Under the pieces are notes generated by a model. The model saw only the letters and a program-made list of their open reading frames with translations. It ran no database searches and was not told the DNA's origin. From an uncultured Opitutia bacterium (lineage in GTDB: Bacteria > Verrucomicrobiota > Verrucomicrobiia > Opitutales > Opitutaceae): a DNA stretch of 5,474 bases. The translations under genes were made by a program, and so were the position numbers. Below are positions 1 to 5,474 of the stretch, piece by piece. Position 1 is the first letter of the stretch. Each line of letters begins with the position of its first letter. The stretch spans positions 1 to 5,474 of the forward strand of contig CALFZM010000318.1 of NCBI GenBank assembly GCA_937952235.1. Reading direction: 5' to 3'.

Positions 1-55
1 GCGTCCTCCCCAGGGGCGTGGGGACCCGCCGCTCCACCTCACACACCCGGCAGCA

Positions 56-86
56 AAAAGCCCGCCGCAAGGAGCGACGGGCTTTT
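56..86 (-). terminator. Rho-independent terminator, probably bidirectional
   Basis: AAAAGCCCG at 56-64 pairs perfectly with CGGGCTTTT at 78-86. After one mismatch the stem continues with CGC at 66-68 against GCG at 74-76, leaving the 5-base loop AAGGA. Read on the minus strand, the GC-rich stem ends in a run of five T (complement of 55-59), the classic intrinsic terminator layout. It lies about 26 bases after the stop codon of the minus-strand glycine-zipper gene, so it most likely ends that transcript. The plus-strand reading also ends in four T (83-86), so it could stop a convergent transcript entering from the left, but no such gene is visible in the 55 bases before it. Confidence 0.85.
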
Positions 87-111
87 CCTATGCCTTAAAC
101 CCAAGGGTCAC

Positions 112-684
112 TTACCAGCGGCCCGGGCCGGGCCGATGATGATGATGCGGCCCACGGACGTGGACGGGATAGCGCGGCCCGGAATGAATGCTGAAGCCGA
201 AGCGTACCACCGGCGGGGGCGGCGCGTACACGACGCGCGGGGGCGCCGGCACATAAACCACCCGCGGTGCGCTCTCGACGTACACCACCTGAGGCGGCGG
301 AGCGTAGACCACCTGCGGCGGCGCGCTCTGGACCACGGGAGCGTCAGGAACCATGGGCGCGTTCGGCACAGTCGGGGCCGCGTGGACCACCGTCGTCTGG
401 CCCTGCGTGTACACGCGCTGGCCGTAATCGGCCGGGGCTTGGTACACGGGCGGCGGCGGCGAATACACGGGTTCCGCCGGCGTCAGCGCGGCCCCGATCA
501 ACGCTCCAGCCGCCGCGCCGATCACGGCGCCTTCGGCCCAACGGTCGCCGTTGTGCCCGCCGATGAGGCCTCCGGCGATCGCGCCGGCCACCGCCCCGCC
601 ACCGACTGAGGGCCGCAGCATCTGCGCGTGTGCGGCACCCGTTCCCACCATCGCCAGCGAAAGAGTCATGAGCATGGTTTTCAT
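112..684 (-). CDS. Exported glycine-zipper protein with Pro/Val/Tyr repeats and His-rich tail
   Basis: A 190-residue protein of unknown function. Residues 1-20 form a Sec signal peptide (MKTMLM..., hydrophobic core, AHA before Q21). There is no lipobox cysteine, so it should be periplasmic or surface exposed. Residues 28-67 are a glycine-zipper region with small residues at regular spacing (GGGAVAGAIAGGLIGG, then GAVIGAAAGALIGAAL), a pattern found in envelope proteins whose helices pack in membranes. Residues 72-160 are rich in proline, with about five imperfect 8-9 residue units of the form APPxVVYx between residues 119 and 160. The tail ends RGPHHHHRPGPGRW. The frame stays open upstream to a GTG at 777, but the ATG at 684 is preferred because the signal peptide starts there; a weak AGGCG lies just before it. 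It follows the sulfatase on the same strand after 120 bases, so it may have its own promoter. Export is well supported; function is not. Confidence 0.8.
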   Translation of the reverse strand: MKTMLMTLSLAMVGTGAAHAQMLRPSVGGGAVAGAIAGGLIGGHNGDRWAEGAVIGAAAGALIGAALTPAEPVYSPPPPVYQAPADYGQRVYTQGQTTVVHAAPTVPNAPMVPDAPVVQSAPPQVVYAPPPQVVYVESAPRVVYVPAPPRVVYAPPPPVVRFGFSIHSGPRYPVHVRGPHHHHRPGPGRW

Positions 685-804
685 AACGCCTGCTGGGACG
701 CCCGCGCCGGCTGCGCTATTCAACAAAAACGGGGCCCGCGCAAGTGACTCCGGCCCAGCAACCAGGGCGGAAAACACGCCGAGTCCGCCACCGCGGGAGC
801 CGCG

Positions 805-2289
805 CTACCGCGCCCGCAATCCGTACGCCCTCTCCCACCAGGCGAGGCGTTCCGCATCGGAGGGCTCCGGTTGCTTCAGCCGTGCCTGCCACACGCGCCG
901 GTAATCGGCGCGCTTGGCCTGCTGGATCTCGGGCAGCGTGGGCTCGGTGGCAGGATCAGGCAGGCCGCCGCGATCGGCGGTGACGGCGATCCAGGACTCC
1001 AGCGTCCGCCGCAACGCCGCGACGTCCGCGCCCGAGGCCGGCGCTGCGGCCAGGTTGCGCAGCCCGGCCGGGTCGGCGCGCAAGTCGTAGAGTTCGAACT
1101 CCGCGCGCGCCGGCTGCAGCCATTCGGCGGCGGGGCCCTCGAGCCGGCCCGCGGCGTACAGCACGCGCAGCAAGGGCAGGCCGGGGTAGCTCGCCTCCTT
1201 GTAGCCCGACCAGTTGAGCCGTGACAAACCCGGCTCGAAGTTCCGCACGAACAGGCGGTCCGGCGTGATCACGGCCCGGATCCGGTCGGCAGCGTCGCCG
1301 CAGCGGTCGCGGGCGGCGTACACCTCGCCCCGCTCCGGAAACTTCGCGCCGAGCAGCGGCCGGCCGTGCATCCACGGCGGGAGCGGCAGTCCGGCAAGGG
1401 AGAGCACGGTCGGCGCGAGGTCGATCAGGCTCGCCAGCCGCGACTCGACGCCGCCAGGGGCGATGCCCGGCCCGCGGAGAAGGAGCGGCACATGCAGACC
1501 TTCGATCGTCAGCCACTGTTTGCCCCACGGCATCGGGCGGCCATGGTCGGCGAAAAACATCACCACGGTCCGTTCCAGCTCACCTGCCTCCGCGAGCTGC
1601 GCCAGGATCGCACCGACGCGGCGGTCGACGGTCTCGACGCTGCGCTCGTACGCATACCAGTCCCGTCGCATGAGCGGGTGGTCGGGGTAATTGGGCGGCA
1701 GCGACAGCGCCCGCAACACCCCGTCGTCGAAGTCCGCGGGAATCGGGAACGGCCGGTGCGGCTCCGTGATCTGAAACTGCGCGAAGAACGGCTGGCCCGG
1801 CCGGCGTTTCCGCCAGTCGTCGCCGTCGAACATCGTGGCGGGATCGTGCGCGAAGTTGTAATGCGTCTTGGCCCGCGTGATGGCGCGGCCGTTGCGCATC
1901 GTGCCGGGTGCGGCGGCGTTCGTGACGAACCAGCCCGCCTCCCGCAGCAGCGCGGGCAGGTGCCGGTACGGCGCCGGCAGCGGCTGCGGATTTTCCACGT
2001 CGTGCGCGTGCAATCCCGTGGTCGTCTGGTACGTGCCGAGGATGAACGCCGAACGCGAGGAACTGCACACCGGGGCGCTGGCGTAAGCCCGGTCGTAGCG
2101 CCGGCCTTCCGCAGCCAGCCGGTCGAGGTGCGGCGTGGCCACGGTCCGGCGGCCATACGCCCGGGTGTCGGGCGACATGTCGTCGGCGATGATCCACACG
2201 ACATTCGGCGGGCGAGCCACGGGCGCGGCGAAGGCTGCGCCGGAAAGCAACGCGACGACACCGAGGAAAAGGAGGCAGGGGCGCGGCAT
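805..2289 (-). CDS. Secreted sulfatase (formylglycine-dependent, heparan N-sulfatase-like)
   Basis: A 494-residue S1-type sulfatase that hydrolyses sulfate esters or sulfamates, probably on a polysaccharide, outside the cytoplasm. Residues 1-21 are a signal peptide (LLFLGVVALLSGAAFA core). Visible active-site parts are D36-D37 in NVVWIIADDMSPD (metal), C75-S-S-S-R79 (cysteine converted to formylglycine), the K141-T-H143 pair, H178 in TEPHRP, D248-H249 in FFADHG (metal) and K257 before EGLHVPLLLRGPG. Length and motif order are normal for the family. The spacing and the DHGRPMPWGK block most resemble the sulfamidase (SGSH-like, S1_8) branch, but the substrate cannot be read from sequence. The modification motif has Ser where Pro or Ala is usual. 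The ATG at 2289 fits the signal peptide; no Shine-Dalgarno precedes it, only a pyrimidine-rich leader. The gene is divergent from the helicase. No formylglycine-generating enzyme is in the window. Confidence 0.93.
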   Translation of the reverse strand: MPRPCLLFLGVVALLSGAAFAAPVARPPNVVWIIADDMSPDTRAYGRRTVATPHLDRLAAEGRRYDRAYASAPVCSSSRSAFILGTYQTTTGLHAHDVENPQPLPAPYRHLPALLREAGWFVTNAAAPGTMRNGRAITRAKTHYNFAHDPATMFDGDDWRKRRPGQPFFAQFQITEPHRPFPIPADFDDGVLRALSLPPNYPDHPLMRRDWYAYERSVETVDRRVGAILAQLAEAGELERTVVMFFADHGRPMPWGKQWLTIEGLHVPLLLRGPGIAPGGVESRLASLIDLAPTVLSLAGLPLPPWMHGRPLLGAKFPERGEVYAARDRCGDAADRIRAVITPDRLFVRNFEPGLSRLNWSGYKEASYPGLPLLRVLYAAGRLEGPAAEWLQPARAEFELYDLRADPAGLRNLAAAPASGADVAALRRTLESWIAVTADRGGLPDPATEPTLPEIQQAKRADYRRVWQARLKQPEPSDAERLAWWERAYGLRAR

Positions 2290-2444
2290 CGATGGAGGGA
2301 GAGGCCCGATCCGACGCGTCCGCCGACCGCGTGTAAACCGCGAATCGTCGCGCCTGACCGGCCGAACTCCCCGCGTTGGCCGGGATTTGCTTTGCGCCGC
2401 TGGCGTCTTCTTGCGGGCATCGTTCCTTTCCCCCTCATCGCCGC
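2290..2444. promoter_or_regulatory. Divergent intergenic spacer, presumed to hold both promoters
   Basis: This 155-base spacer separates the start codons of the minus-strand sulfatase and the plus-strand helicase, so both must be transcribed from here if nothing is read in from outside. I could not identify convincing -35/-10 pairs on either strand. No TGTTC-N4-GAACA LexA box is present, so the helicase shows no sign of direct SOS control by the neighbouring LexA. Both start codons are preceded by pyrimidine-rich leaders rather than Shine-Dalgarno sequences: an 11-base run on the minus strand (2294-2304) and a 14-base run on the plus strand (2423-2436). The promoter assignment is inferred from gene layout only. 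Confidence 0.4.
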
Positions 2445-4448
2445 ATGGATTTCGCGCTGGACTCCTCCTCCTTTCCGCCCGGGGTTCCCCCGATCGATTT
2501 CCGCCGCGAGCTCAACGACGAGCAGTATGCGGCCGTCACGGCGGAGCCGGGCCCGCTGCTCGTGCTGGCGGGGGCCGGTTCGGGCAAGACGCGCACCCTC
2601 ACCTACCGTGTCGCGTACCTGTTGTCCCAGGGCGTGAGGCCCGGGGACATCCTCCTGCTCACCTTCACCAACAAGGCGGCGAAGGAGATGCTCCACCGCG
2701 TGCACGAGCTCACCGGCGTGGAGCCGGCCCGGTTCTGGGGCGGCACCTTTCACAGCATCGGACATCGGGCGCTGCGCATGCACGGCGAGGCGATCGGGCT
2801 GCCGCGGACGTTCACGATCCTCGATGCGGAGGAGTCCGAAGGCGTGCTGCGCGACGCCGTGGACGGCGCCGACCGCGGATTCTTCAAGGACAAGACCCAC
2901 CCCCGGCCCGGCCCGCTGCACGCGATCCTCTCGATGGCGCGCAACACCCAGCTCCCGCTCGCCGAGACCATCCAGCGTTTCTTTCCGCAGCACGAAGGCA
3001 TCATCGACCGCGTGCCGCTCTTCGCGAAGAAGTACGCGGAAAAGAAGCGCGAGGGCAGCATGCTCGACTACGACGACCTGCTCGAGCTGTGGCTGGACCT
3101 CTTGAAGCAATCGCCGCAGACGGCGGAGTATTTTTCGCACCGCTTCCGGCATGTGCTGGTCGACGAGTACCAGGACACCAACGTCCTCCAGTCGCAGATC
3201 GTCGATCTCATCGGCTCGCATCACCGCGTCATGGCCGTGGGCGACGACGCCCAGTGCATCTACACCTGGCGCGGGGCGAACGTGGAAAACATCCTCACCT
3301 TTCCCGACCGGCATCCCGGCACGCAGATCCACCGCATCGAGACGAATTACCGTTCGACGCCGCAGATCCTCGCGCTGGCGAATGGCGTGCTGCTCGCGCA
3401 GCCGAAGGGGCGCTTCTTCGAGAAGGAACTGCGGCCGCACCGGGCGAACGCGGAGAAACCCTTCTTCGTGCAGACGATGGACGGCCGCGAGCAGGCGCAG
3501 TTCATCGTGCAGCGCATCCGCGGGCTGGTCGACGAAGGCTGCTCGCTGAGCGACATCGCGATCCTGTACCGGGCGCATTTCCAGGCGCTCGACATCCAGC
3601 TCGAACTCGCGCGGCTGCAGATCCCATATCAGATCACGAGCGGCGTGCGCTTCTTCGAACAGGCGCACATCCGCGACCTCGTGGCGCTCCTGCGCTTCGT
3701 CTACAACCCGAGCGATACCGCCGCGTGGGCCCGGATCGCGGTGCTGCTGCCGAAGGTCGGAGACAAGAACGCCCAGAAACTCCACGCCGCCGCGCTCGAA
3801 CACGCGCGGCTCATGCAGCAGGACTTCATCGACGCGCTGGCCACCGACGACGTCGCGTCGCGCGTGCCGAAGGATGCGAAGGCCGAGTGGCCGAAGTTCG
3901 TCGCGTCGCTCCAGCAGGTGAAGGACATGATGCGCACCATGAAGCCGCACAACGCGGTCGAGCTCGCGATCGACGGCTGGTACGGCGACTACCTGAAGGG
4001 CGCGTTCTCGAACTACGTGTCCCGGCTCGACGACCTGAAGTCGATGATCGGCTTCGCCAGCCGTTACGAGGACATGCAGGAACTGCTCGCGCAGATCATG
4101 CTGCTCAACAGCGAGACGAGCGACCGTTCGGCCGATCCCGACGCCGACGCGCTCCGGCTCACCACCGTGCACCAGGCGAAGGGGCTGGAGTACGCCGCCG
4201 TGTTCCTGATCGGGCTGGCCGACGGCAGCTTCCCGCTGCGCCGCGCCATCGAGGCCAATGACGTCGAGGAGGAGCGGCGGCTGTTCTACGTCGCCGTCAC
4301 CCGCGCCCGCGACGAGCTCTACCTGTGCTTCCCGAAGGTGAACACCAAGGGCGGCCCCGCCATGCTCCAGACCCCGAGCCGCTTCCTGCAGGAACTCCCC
4401 GCCGACCTCTACCAACCCCTCCGCATGAAGCGCAGCTACGGGTGGTAA
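2445..4448 (+). CDS. UvrD/Rep-type ATP-dependent 3'-5' DNA helicase (superfamily 1A)
   Basis: A 667-residue cytoplasmic DNA helicase of the UvrD/Rep/PcrA family, which uses ATP to unwind DNA 3'-5' in repair and in clearing replication forks. All core motifs are present: the Q-motif glutamine Q27 in LNDEQYAAV; Walker A AGAGSGKT (42-49); Ia TFTNKAA (73-79); Ib GTFHS (100-104); LDYDDLL (207-213); Walker B DEYQDTN (240-246); III VGDDAQCIYTWRGA (265-278); IV IETNYRST (298-305); V VHQAKGLEY (575-583); VI EEERRLFYVAVTRAR (608-622). Only about 45 residues follow motif VI, so the C-terminal extension of UvrD and PcrA is absent and the size is close to Rep. Because orthology is unclear I give no symbol. 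The ATG at 2445 is chosen because conserved sequence begins near residue 19; the in-frame TTG at 2376 would add 23 unlikely residues. No Shine-Dalgarno is visible. The gene lies 154 bases upstream of lexA on the same strand, separated by a large inverted repeat. Confidence 0.95.
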   Translation: MDFALDSSSFPPGVPPIDFRRELNDEQYAAVTAEPGPLLVLAGAGSGKTRTLTYRVAYLLSQGVRPGDILLLTFTNKAAKEMLHRVHELTGVEPARFWGGTFHSIGHRALRMHGEAIGLPRTFTILDAEESEGVLRDAVDGADRGFFKDKTHPRPGPLHAILSMARNTQLPLAETIQRFFPQHEGIIDRVPLFAKKYAEKKREGSMLDYDDLLELWLDLLKQSPQTAEYFSHRFRHVLVDEYQDTNVLQSQIVDLIGSHHRVMAVGDDAQCIYTWRGANVENILTFPDRHPGTQIHRIETNYRSTPQILALANGVLLAQPKGRFFEKELRPHRANAEKPFFVQTMDGREQAQFIVQRIRGLVDEGCSLSDIAILYRAHFQALDIQLELARLQIPYQITSGVRFFEQAHIRDLVALLRFVYNPSDTAAWARIAVLLPKVGDKNAQKLHAAALEHARLMQQDFIDALATDDVASRVPKDAKAEWPKFVASLQQVKDMMRTMKPHNAVELAIDGWYGDYLKGAFSNYVSRLDDLKSMIGFASRYEDMQELLAQIMLLNSETSDRSADPDADALRLTTVHQAKGLEYAAVFLIGLADGSFPLRRAIEANDVEEERRLFYVAVTRARDELYLCFPKVNTKGGPAMLQTPSRFLQELPADLYQPLRMKRSYGW

Positions 4449-4463
4449 AGACCAAGGAAGCTG

Positions 4464-4532
4464 AACCACGAAACACACGAATCACACGAAAGAGCTGAAC
4501 CCGTTTTCGTGTATTTCGTGTGGTTCGTGGTT
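4464..4532. repeat. Inverted repeat of 9-bp CACGAA units, possible terminator
   Basis: Two 28-base arms (4464-4491 and 4505-4532) are complementary at 25 of 28 positions around a 13-base loop. Each arm is itself three tandem 9-base units. The left arm reads CACGAAACA, CACGAATCA, CACGAAAGA; the right arm, read on the minus strand, gives CACGAACCA, CACGAAATA, CACGAAAAC. The nonamer AGCTGAACC also occurs as a direct repeat at 4459-4467 and 4493-4501, bracketing most of the left arm. The element starts 16 bases after the helicase stop codon. Transcribed, it would fold into a long hairpin that could end the helicase message or shield lexA from read-through, although no clean U-tract follows. From general knowledge, CACGAA-rich intergenic repeats are frequent in Verrucomicrobia-like genomes; that comparison is from memory. 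Confidence 0.75.
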
Positions 4533-4584
4533 TATCCATAAAAGTCGTCTTCCGTTTCATCTCGCCATTGCCTTCGGCCAAAAA

Positions 4585-4602
4585 AGTGTTCACCTGAACA
4601 CT
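4585..4602. promoter_or_regulatory. LexA operator (SOS box) abutting the lexA start codon
   Basis: AGTGTTCACCTGAACACT is a perfect 18-base palindrome: 8-base arms AGTGTTCA and TGAACACT around CC. Its core TGTTC-ACCT-GAACA (4587-4600) matches the TGTTC-N4-GAACA form that I recall being reported for LexA of Verrucomicrobia. It ends on the base before the ATG of lexA, which strongly suggests autoregulation. Because it fills the usual ribosome-binding region, no Shine-Dalgarno can be there. Binding by LexA is inferred from motif and position. Confidence 0.9.
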
Positions 4603-5220
4603 ATGAGCGAACCACTGACCGAACGACAGCAGCAGGTCCTCGATTTCATCAACGCGCACCACCGCCAGCACGGGGTGGCCCCGTCACTCCGCGAGATCCA
4701 GGCGCACTTCGGGCTCGCGAGCCCCTTCGGCATCAAGCGGCACGTCGACGCCCTGACGGAAAAGGGCGCCCTCCGCCGGCTCGACGGCAAGGCCCGCGGC
4801 CTGCTCCCCTCCTCTCACCCCCGCCGCGGCGTGCTCGCGGAGATCCCGCTCTTCGGCACCATCCCCGCCGGCCTGCCGGTCGAGGCCGTGCAGGAGGCCG
4901 AAAGCTACATCTCCGTCGACACCCAGTCGCTGGGCGTCCGGCCCACGACGAAGCTCTTCGCCCTGAAAGTCCGCGGCGACTCGATGATCGAGGCGAGCAT
5001 CCTCGATGGCGACACCGTCTTCCTGACCCCGCGCGAACCGCGGCCGCAGGACATCGTCGCCGCCCTCATCGACGGCGAATCCACGCTCAAGCGCTACCTG
5101 CTGCAGCGCGGTCGCCCCTTCCTCCGCGCCGAGAACCCGCGCTATCCCGACCTCCTGCCCGCCCAGGAACTGGTGATCCAGGGCGTCATGATCGGGCTGC
5201 TGCGCACCCAGGTGAACTGA
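4603..5220 (+). CDS. lexA: LexA repressor, SOS regulator
   Basis: A 205-residue LexA, close to the 202 residues of E. coli LexA. It represses DNA-damage genes by binding operators as a dimer and inactivates itself when RecA filaments trigger self-cleavage. The N-terminal winged helix-turn-helix (about 1-67) contains TERQQQVLDFI, then PSLREIQAHFGL (helix 2) and ASPFGIKRHVDALTEKGAL (recognition helix and wing entry). The C-terminal S24-type peptidase part has the scissile bond A89-G90 in FGTIPAGLPVEA, catalytic Ser127 in VRGDSMIEASILDGD, and catalytic Lys163 in GESTLKRYL. The Ser-Lys spacing of 36 fits the family (37 in E. coli), so the protein should be cleavable. The ATG at 4603 is the only reasonable start, since the next methionine is in the catalytic motif. 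The palindromic operator touches this ATG, so autorepression is very likely. Partner repair genes such as imuA, imuB or dnaE2 are not seen before the window ends. Confidence 0.97.
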   Translation: MSEPLTERQQQVLDFINAHHRQHGVAPSLREIQAHFGLASPFGIKRHVDALTEKGALRRLDGKARGLLPSSHPRRGVLAEIPLFGTIPAGLPVEAVQEAESYISVDTQSLGVRPTTKLFALKVRGDSMIEASILDGDTVFLTPREPRPQDIVAALIDGESTLKRYLLQRGRPFLRAENPRYPDLLPAQELVIQGVMIGLLRTQVN

Positions 5221-5231
5221 GCCGGCGGGGA

Positions 5232-5277
5232 GGGTTGAAAGCCGACCCGGCGGCAGCCGCGGAAAAGTCCGCCCGCC
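5232..5277 (+). terminator. Two adjacent hairpins after lexA, weak terminator candidate
   Basis: GGGTTG (5232-5237) pairs with CGACCC (5243-5248), including one G-T wobble, around loop AAAGC. Directly after it, GGCGG (5249-5253) plus GCGGA (5259-5263) pair with TCCGC plus CCGCC (5268-5277), with loop AAAG and a 5-base bulge on one side. They begin 12 bases after the lexA stop. No T-tract follows, so this is not a standard intrinsic terminator. Short hairpins also arise easily in DNA this GC-rich. Confidence 0.3.
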
Positions 5278-5440
5278 CCTTCGTGTCACCCTCCTCCCGT
5301 TCACGCCCTCACCGCTGAACCTTCCCGGATCCTCGGCAGACACATCCACATCCGTCGGCCAGCGACGGGCGCGCGCTCCGACAAGATCTGTAGGGGCACC
5401 GCCGTCTCCGGGATCCGCCACCCTCCCCCTCCTTCCTCCC

Positions 5441-5474
5441 ATGAAATTCCTCCGCTCCCCCCCCTCTTCCCCCC
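5441..5474 (+). CDS. Possible start of a further gene, cut by the window edge
   Basis: An ATG at 5441 opens a frame reading MKFLRSPPSSP up to the window end. A basic N-terminus of this kind could begin a signal peptide, but only eleven residues are visible and the rest is poly-C coded proline and serine, so no family can be named. It lies 220 bases after lexA on the same strand. The 20 bases before the ATG (5421-5440) are all pyrimidine, like the leaders of the helicase and sulfatase but more extreme. The region between the lexA hairpins and this ATG shows nothing else I can recognise. The frame could equally be chance. Confidence 0.25.
   Translation, partial: MKFLRSPPSSP

Noticed and set aside
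7..24. Small TCCCC/GGGGA hairpin at the left edge
   Set aside because: A five-base G/C stem without a T-tract or nearby gene is not distinguishable from chance.
716..743. Possible minus-strand promoter for the glycine-zipper gene: TTGCGC, 16 bases, GAATAG
   Set aside because: Both hexamers are poor matches and sigma-70-like pairs arise easily by chance; position alone is not enough to call it.
685..777. A 31-residue N-terminal extension of the glycine-zipper protein from a GTG
   Set aside because: The signal peptide begins at the ATG at 684, and an extension in front of it would bury the signal.
1919..1931. Palindrome GTTCGTGACGAAC resembling a LexA-type box
   Set aside because: It lies deep inside the sulfatase coding sequence, has an odd-length centre (GTTC-N5-GAAC rather than N4) and lacks the outer T and A, so it is most likely coincidental.
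1366..2637. A 423-codon plus-strand frame antisense to the sulfatase
   Set aside because: It overlaps a complete sulfatase with intact active site, is arginine-rich with no domain, and runs through the divergent spacer into the helicase gene in another frame.
1560..4478. A 972-codon open frame on the minus strand, antisense to the helicase and reaching into the sulfatase
   Set aside because: Its translation is low-complexity Arg/Ala/Val/Glu-rich sequence with no recognisable domain, while the opposite strand encodes every SF1 helicase motif. Long antisense frames are expected at this GC content.
5388..5419. CTGTAGGGGCACCGCC string resembling dispersed intergenic repeats of GC-rich genomes
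   Set aside because: Only one copy is present in the window and it has no partner arm, so a repeat call would rest on memory alone.
4684..5442. A 252-codon minus-strand frame antisense to lexA
   Set aside because: It is the complement of a clear lexA gene, and its translation looks like shadow sequence with no motif.

Overview
The window is GC-rich DNA from a bacterium that I place, by inference, in Verrucomicrobiota, probably near Opitutaceae. The best support is a perfect palindrome with core TGTTC-N4-GAACA directly in front of a lexA gene. As I recall, this is the LexA-box form described for Verrucomicrobia, and it differs from the E. coli type (CTGT-N8-ACAG) and the Bacillus type (CGAAC-N4-GTTCG). 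Secreted sulfatases, start codons without Shine-Dalgarno sequences, and interspersed CACGAA repeats also fit that phylum. No rRNA or marker gene confirms the placement.

Layout: the left half is on the minus strand and the right half on the plus strand. On the minus strand a secreted sulfatase of the formylglycine type (805-2289) is followed by a small exported glycine-zipper protein with a proline/valine/tyrosine repeat and a histidine-rich tail (112-684). A strong hairpin terminator (56-86) closes that side. A 155-bp divergent spacer separates the sulfatase from a UvrD/Rep-type superfamily 1 helicase on the plus strand (2445-4448). Next come an inverted repeat built of 9-bp CACGAA units (4464-4532), a LexA operator (4585-4602) and lexA (4603-5220). 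The last 254 bases hold two small hairpins, nothing else recognisable for about 160 bases, and a possible gene start at 5441 that runs off the window.

How the genes relate: the helicase and LexA both belong to DNA repair and damage response, but only lexA has a visible operator. It is very likely autoregulated: LexA sits on the palindrome that abuts its own start codon, and RecA-stimulated self-cleavage at Ala89-Gly90 releases it. The sulfatase and the glycine-zipper protein are both exported envelope or periplasmic proteins, with no evident functional link to the repair genes. I see no CRISPR array, tRNA, rRNA, transposase or phage gene, and nothing that amounts to a previously undescribed multi-gene system. 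The most interesting signals are regulatory or structural: the operator touching the ATG, the CACGAA inverted repeat, and the pyrimidine-rich leaders that replace Shine-Dalgarno sequences.
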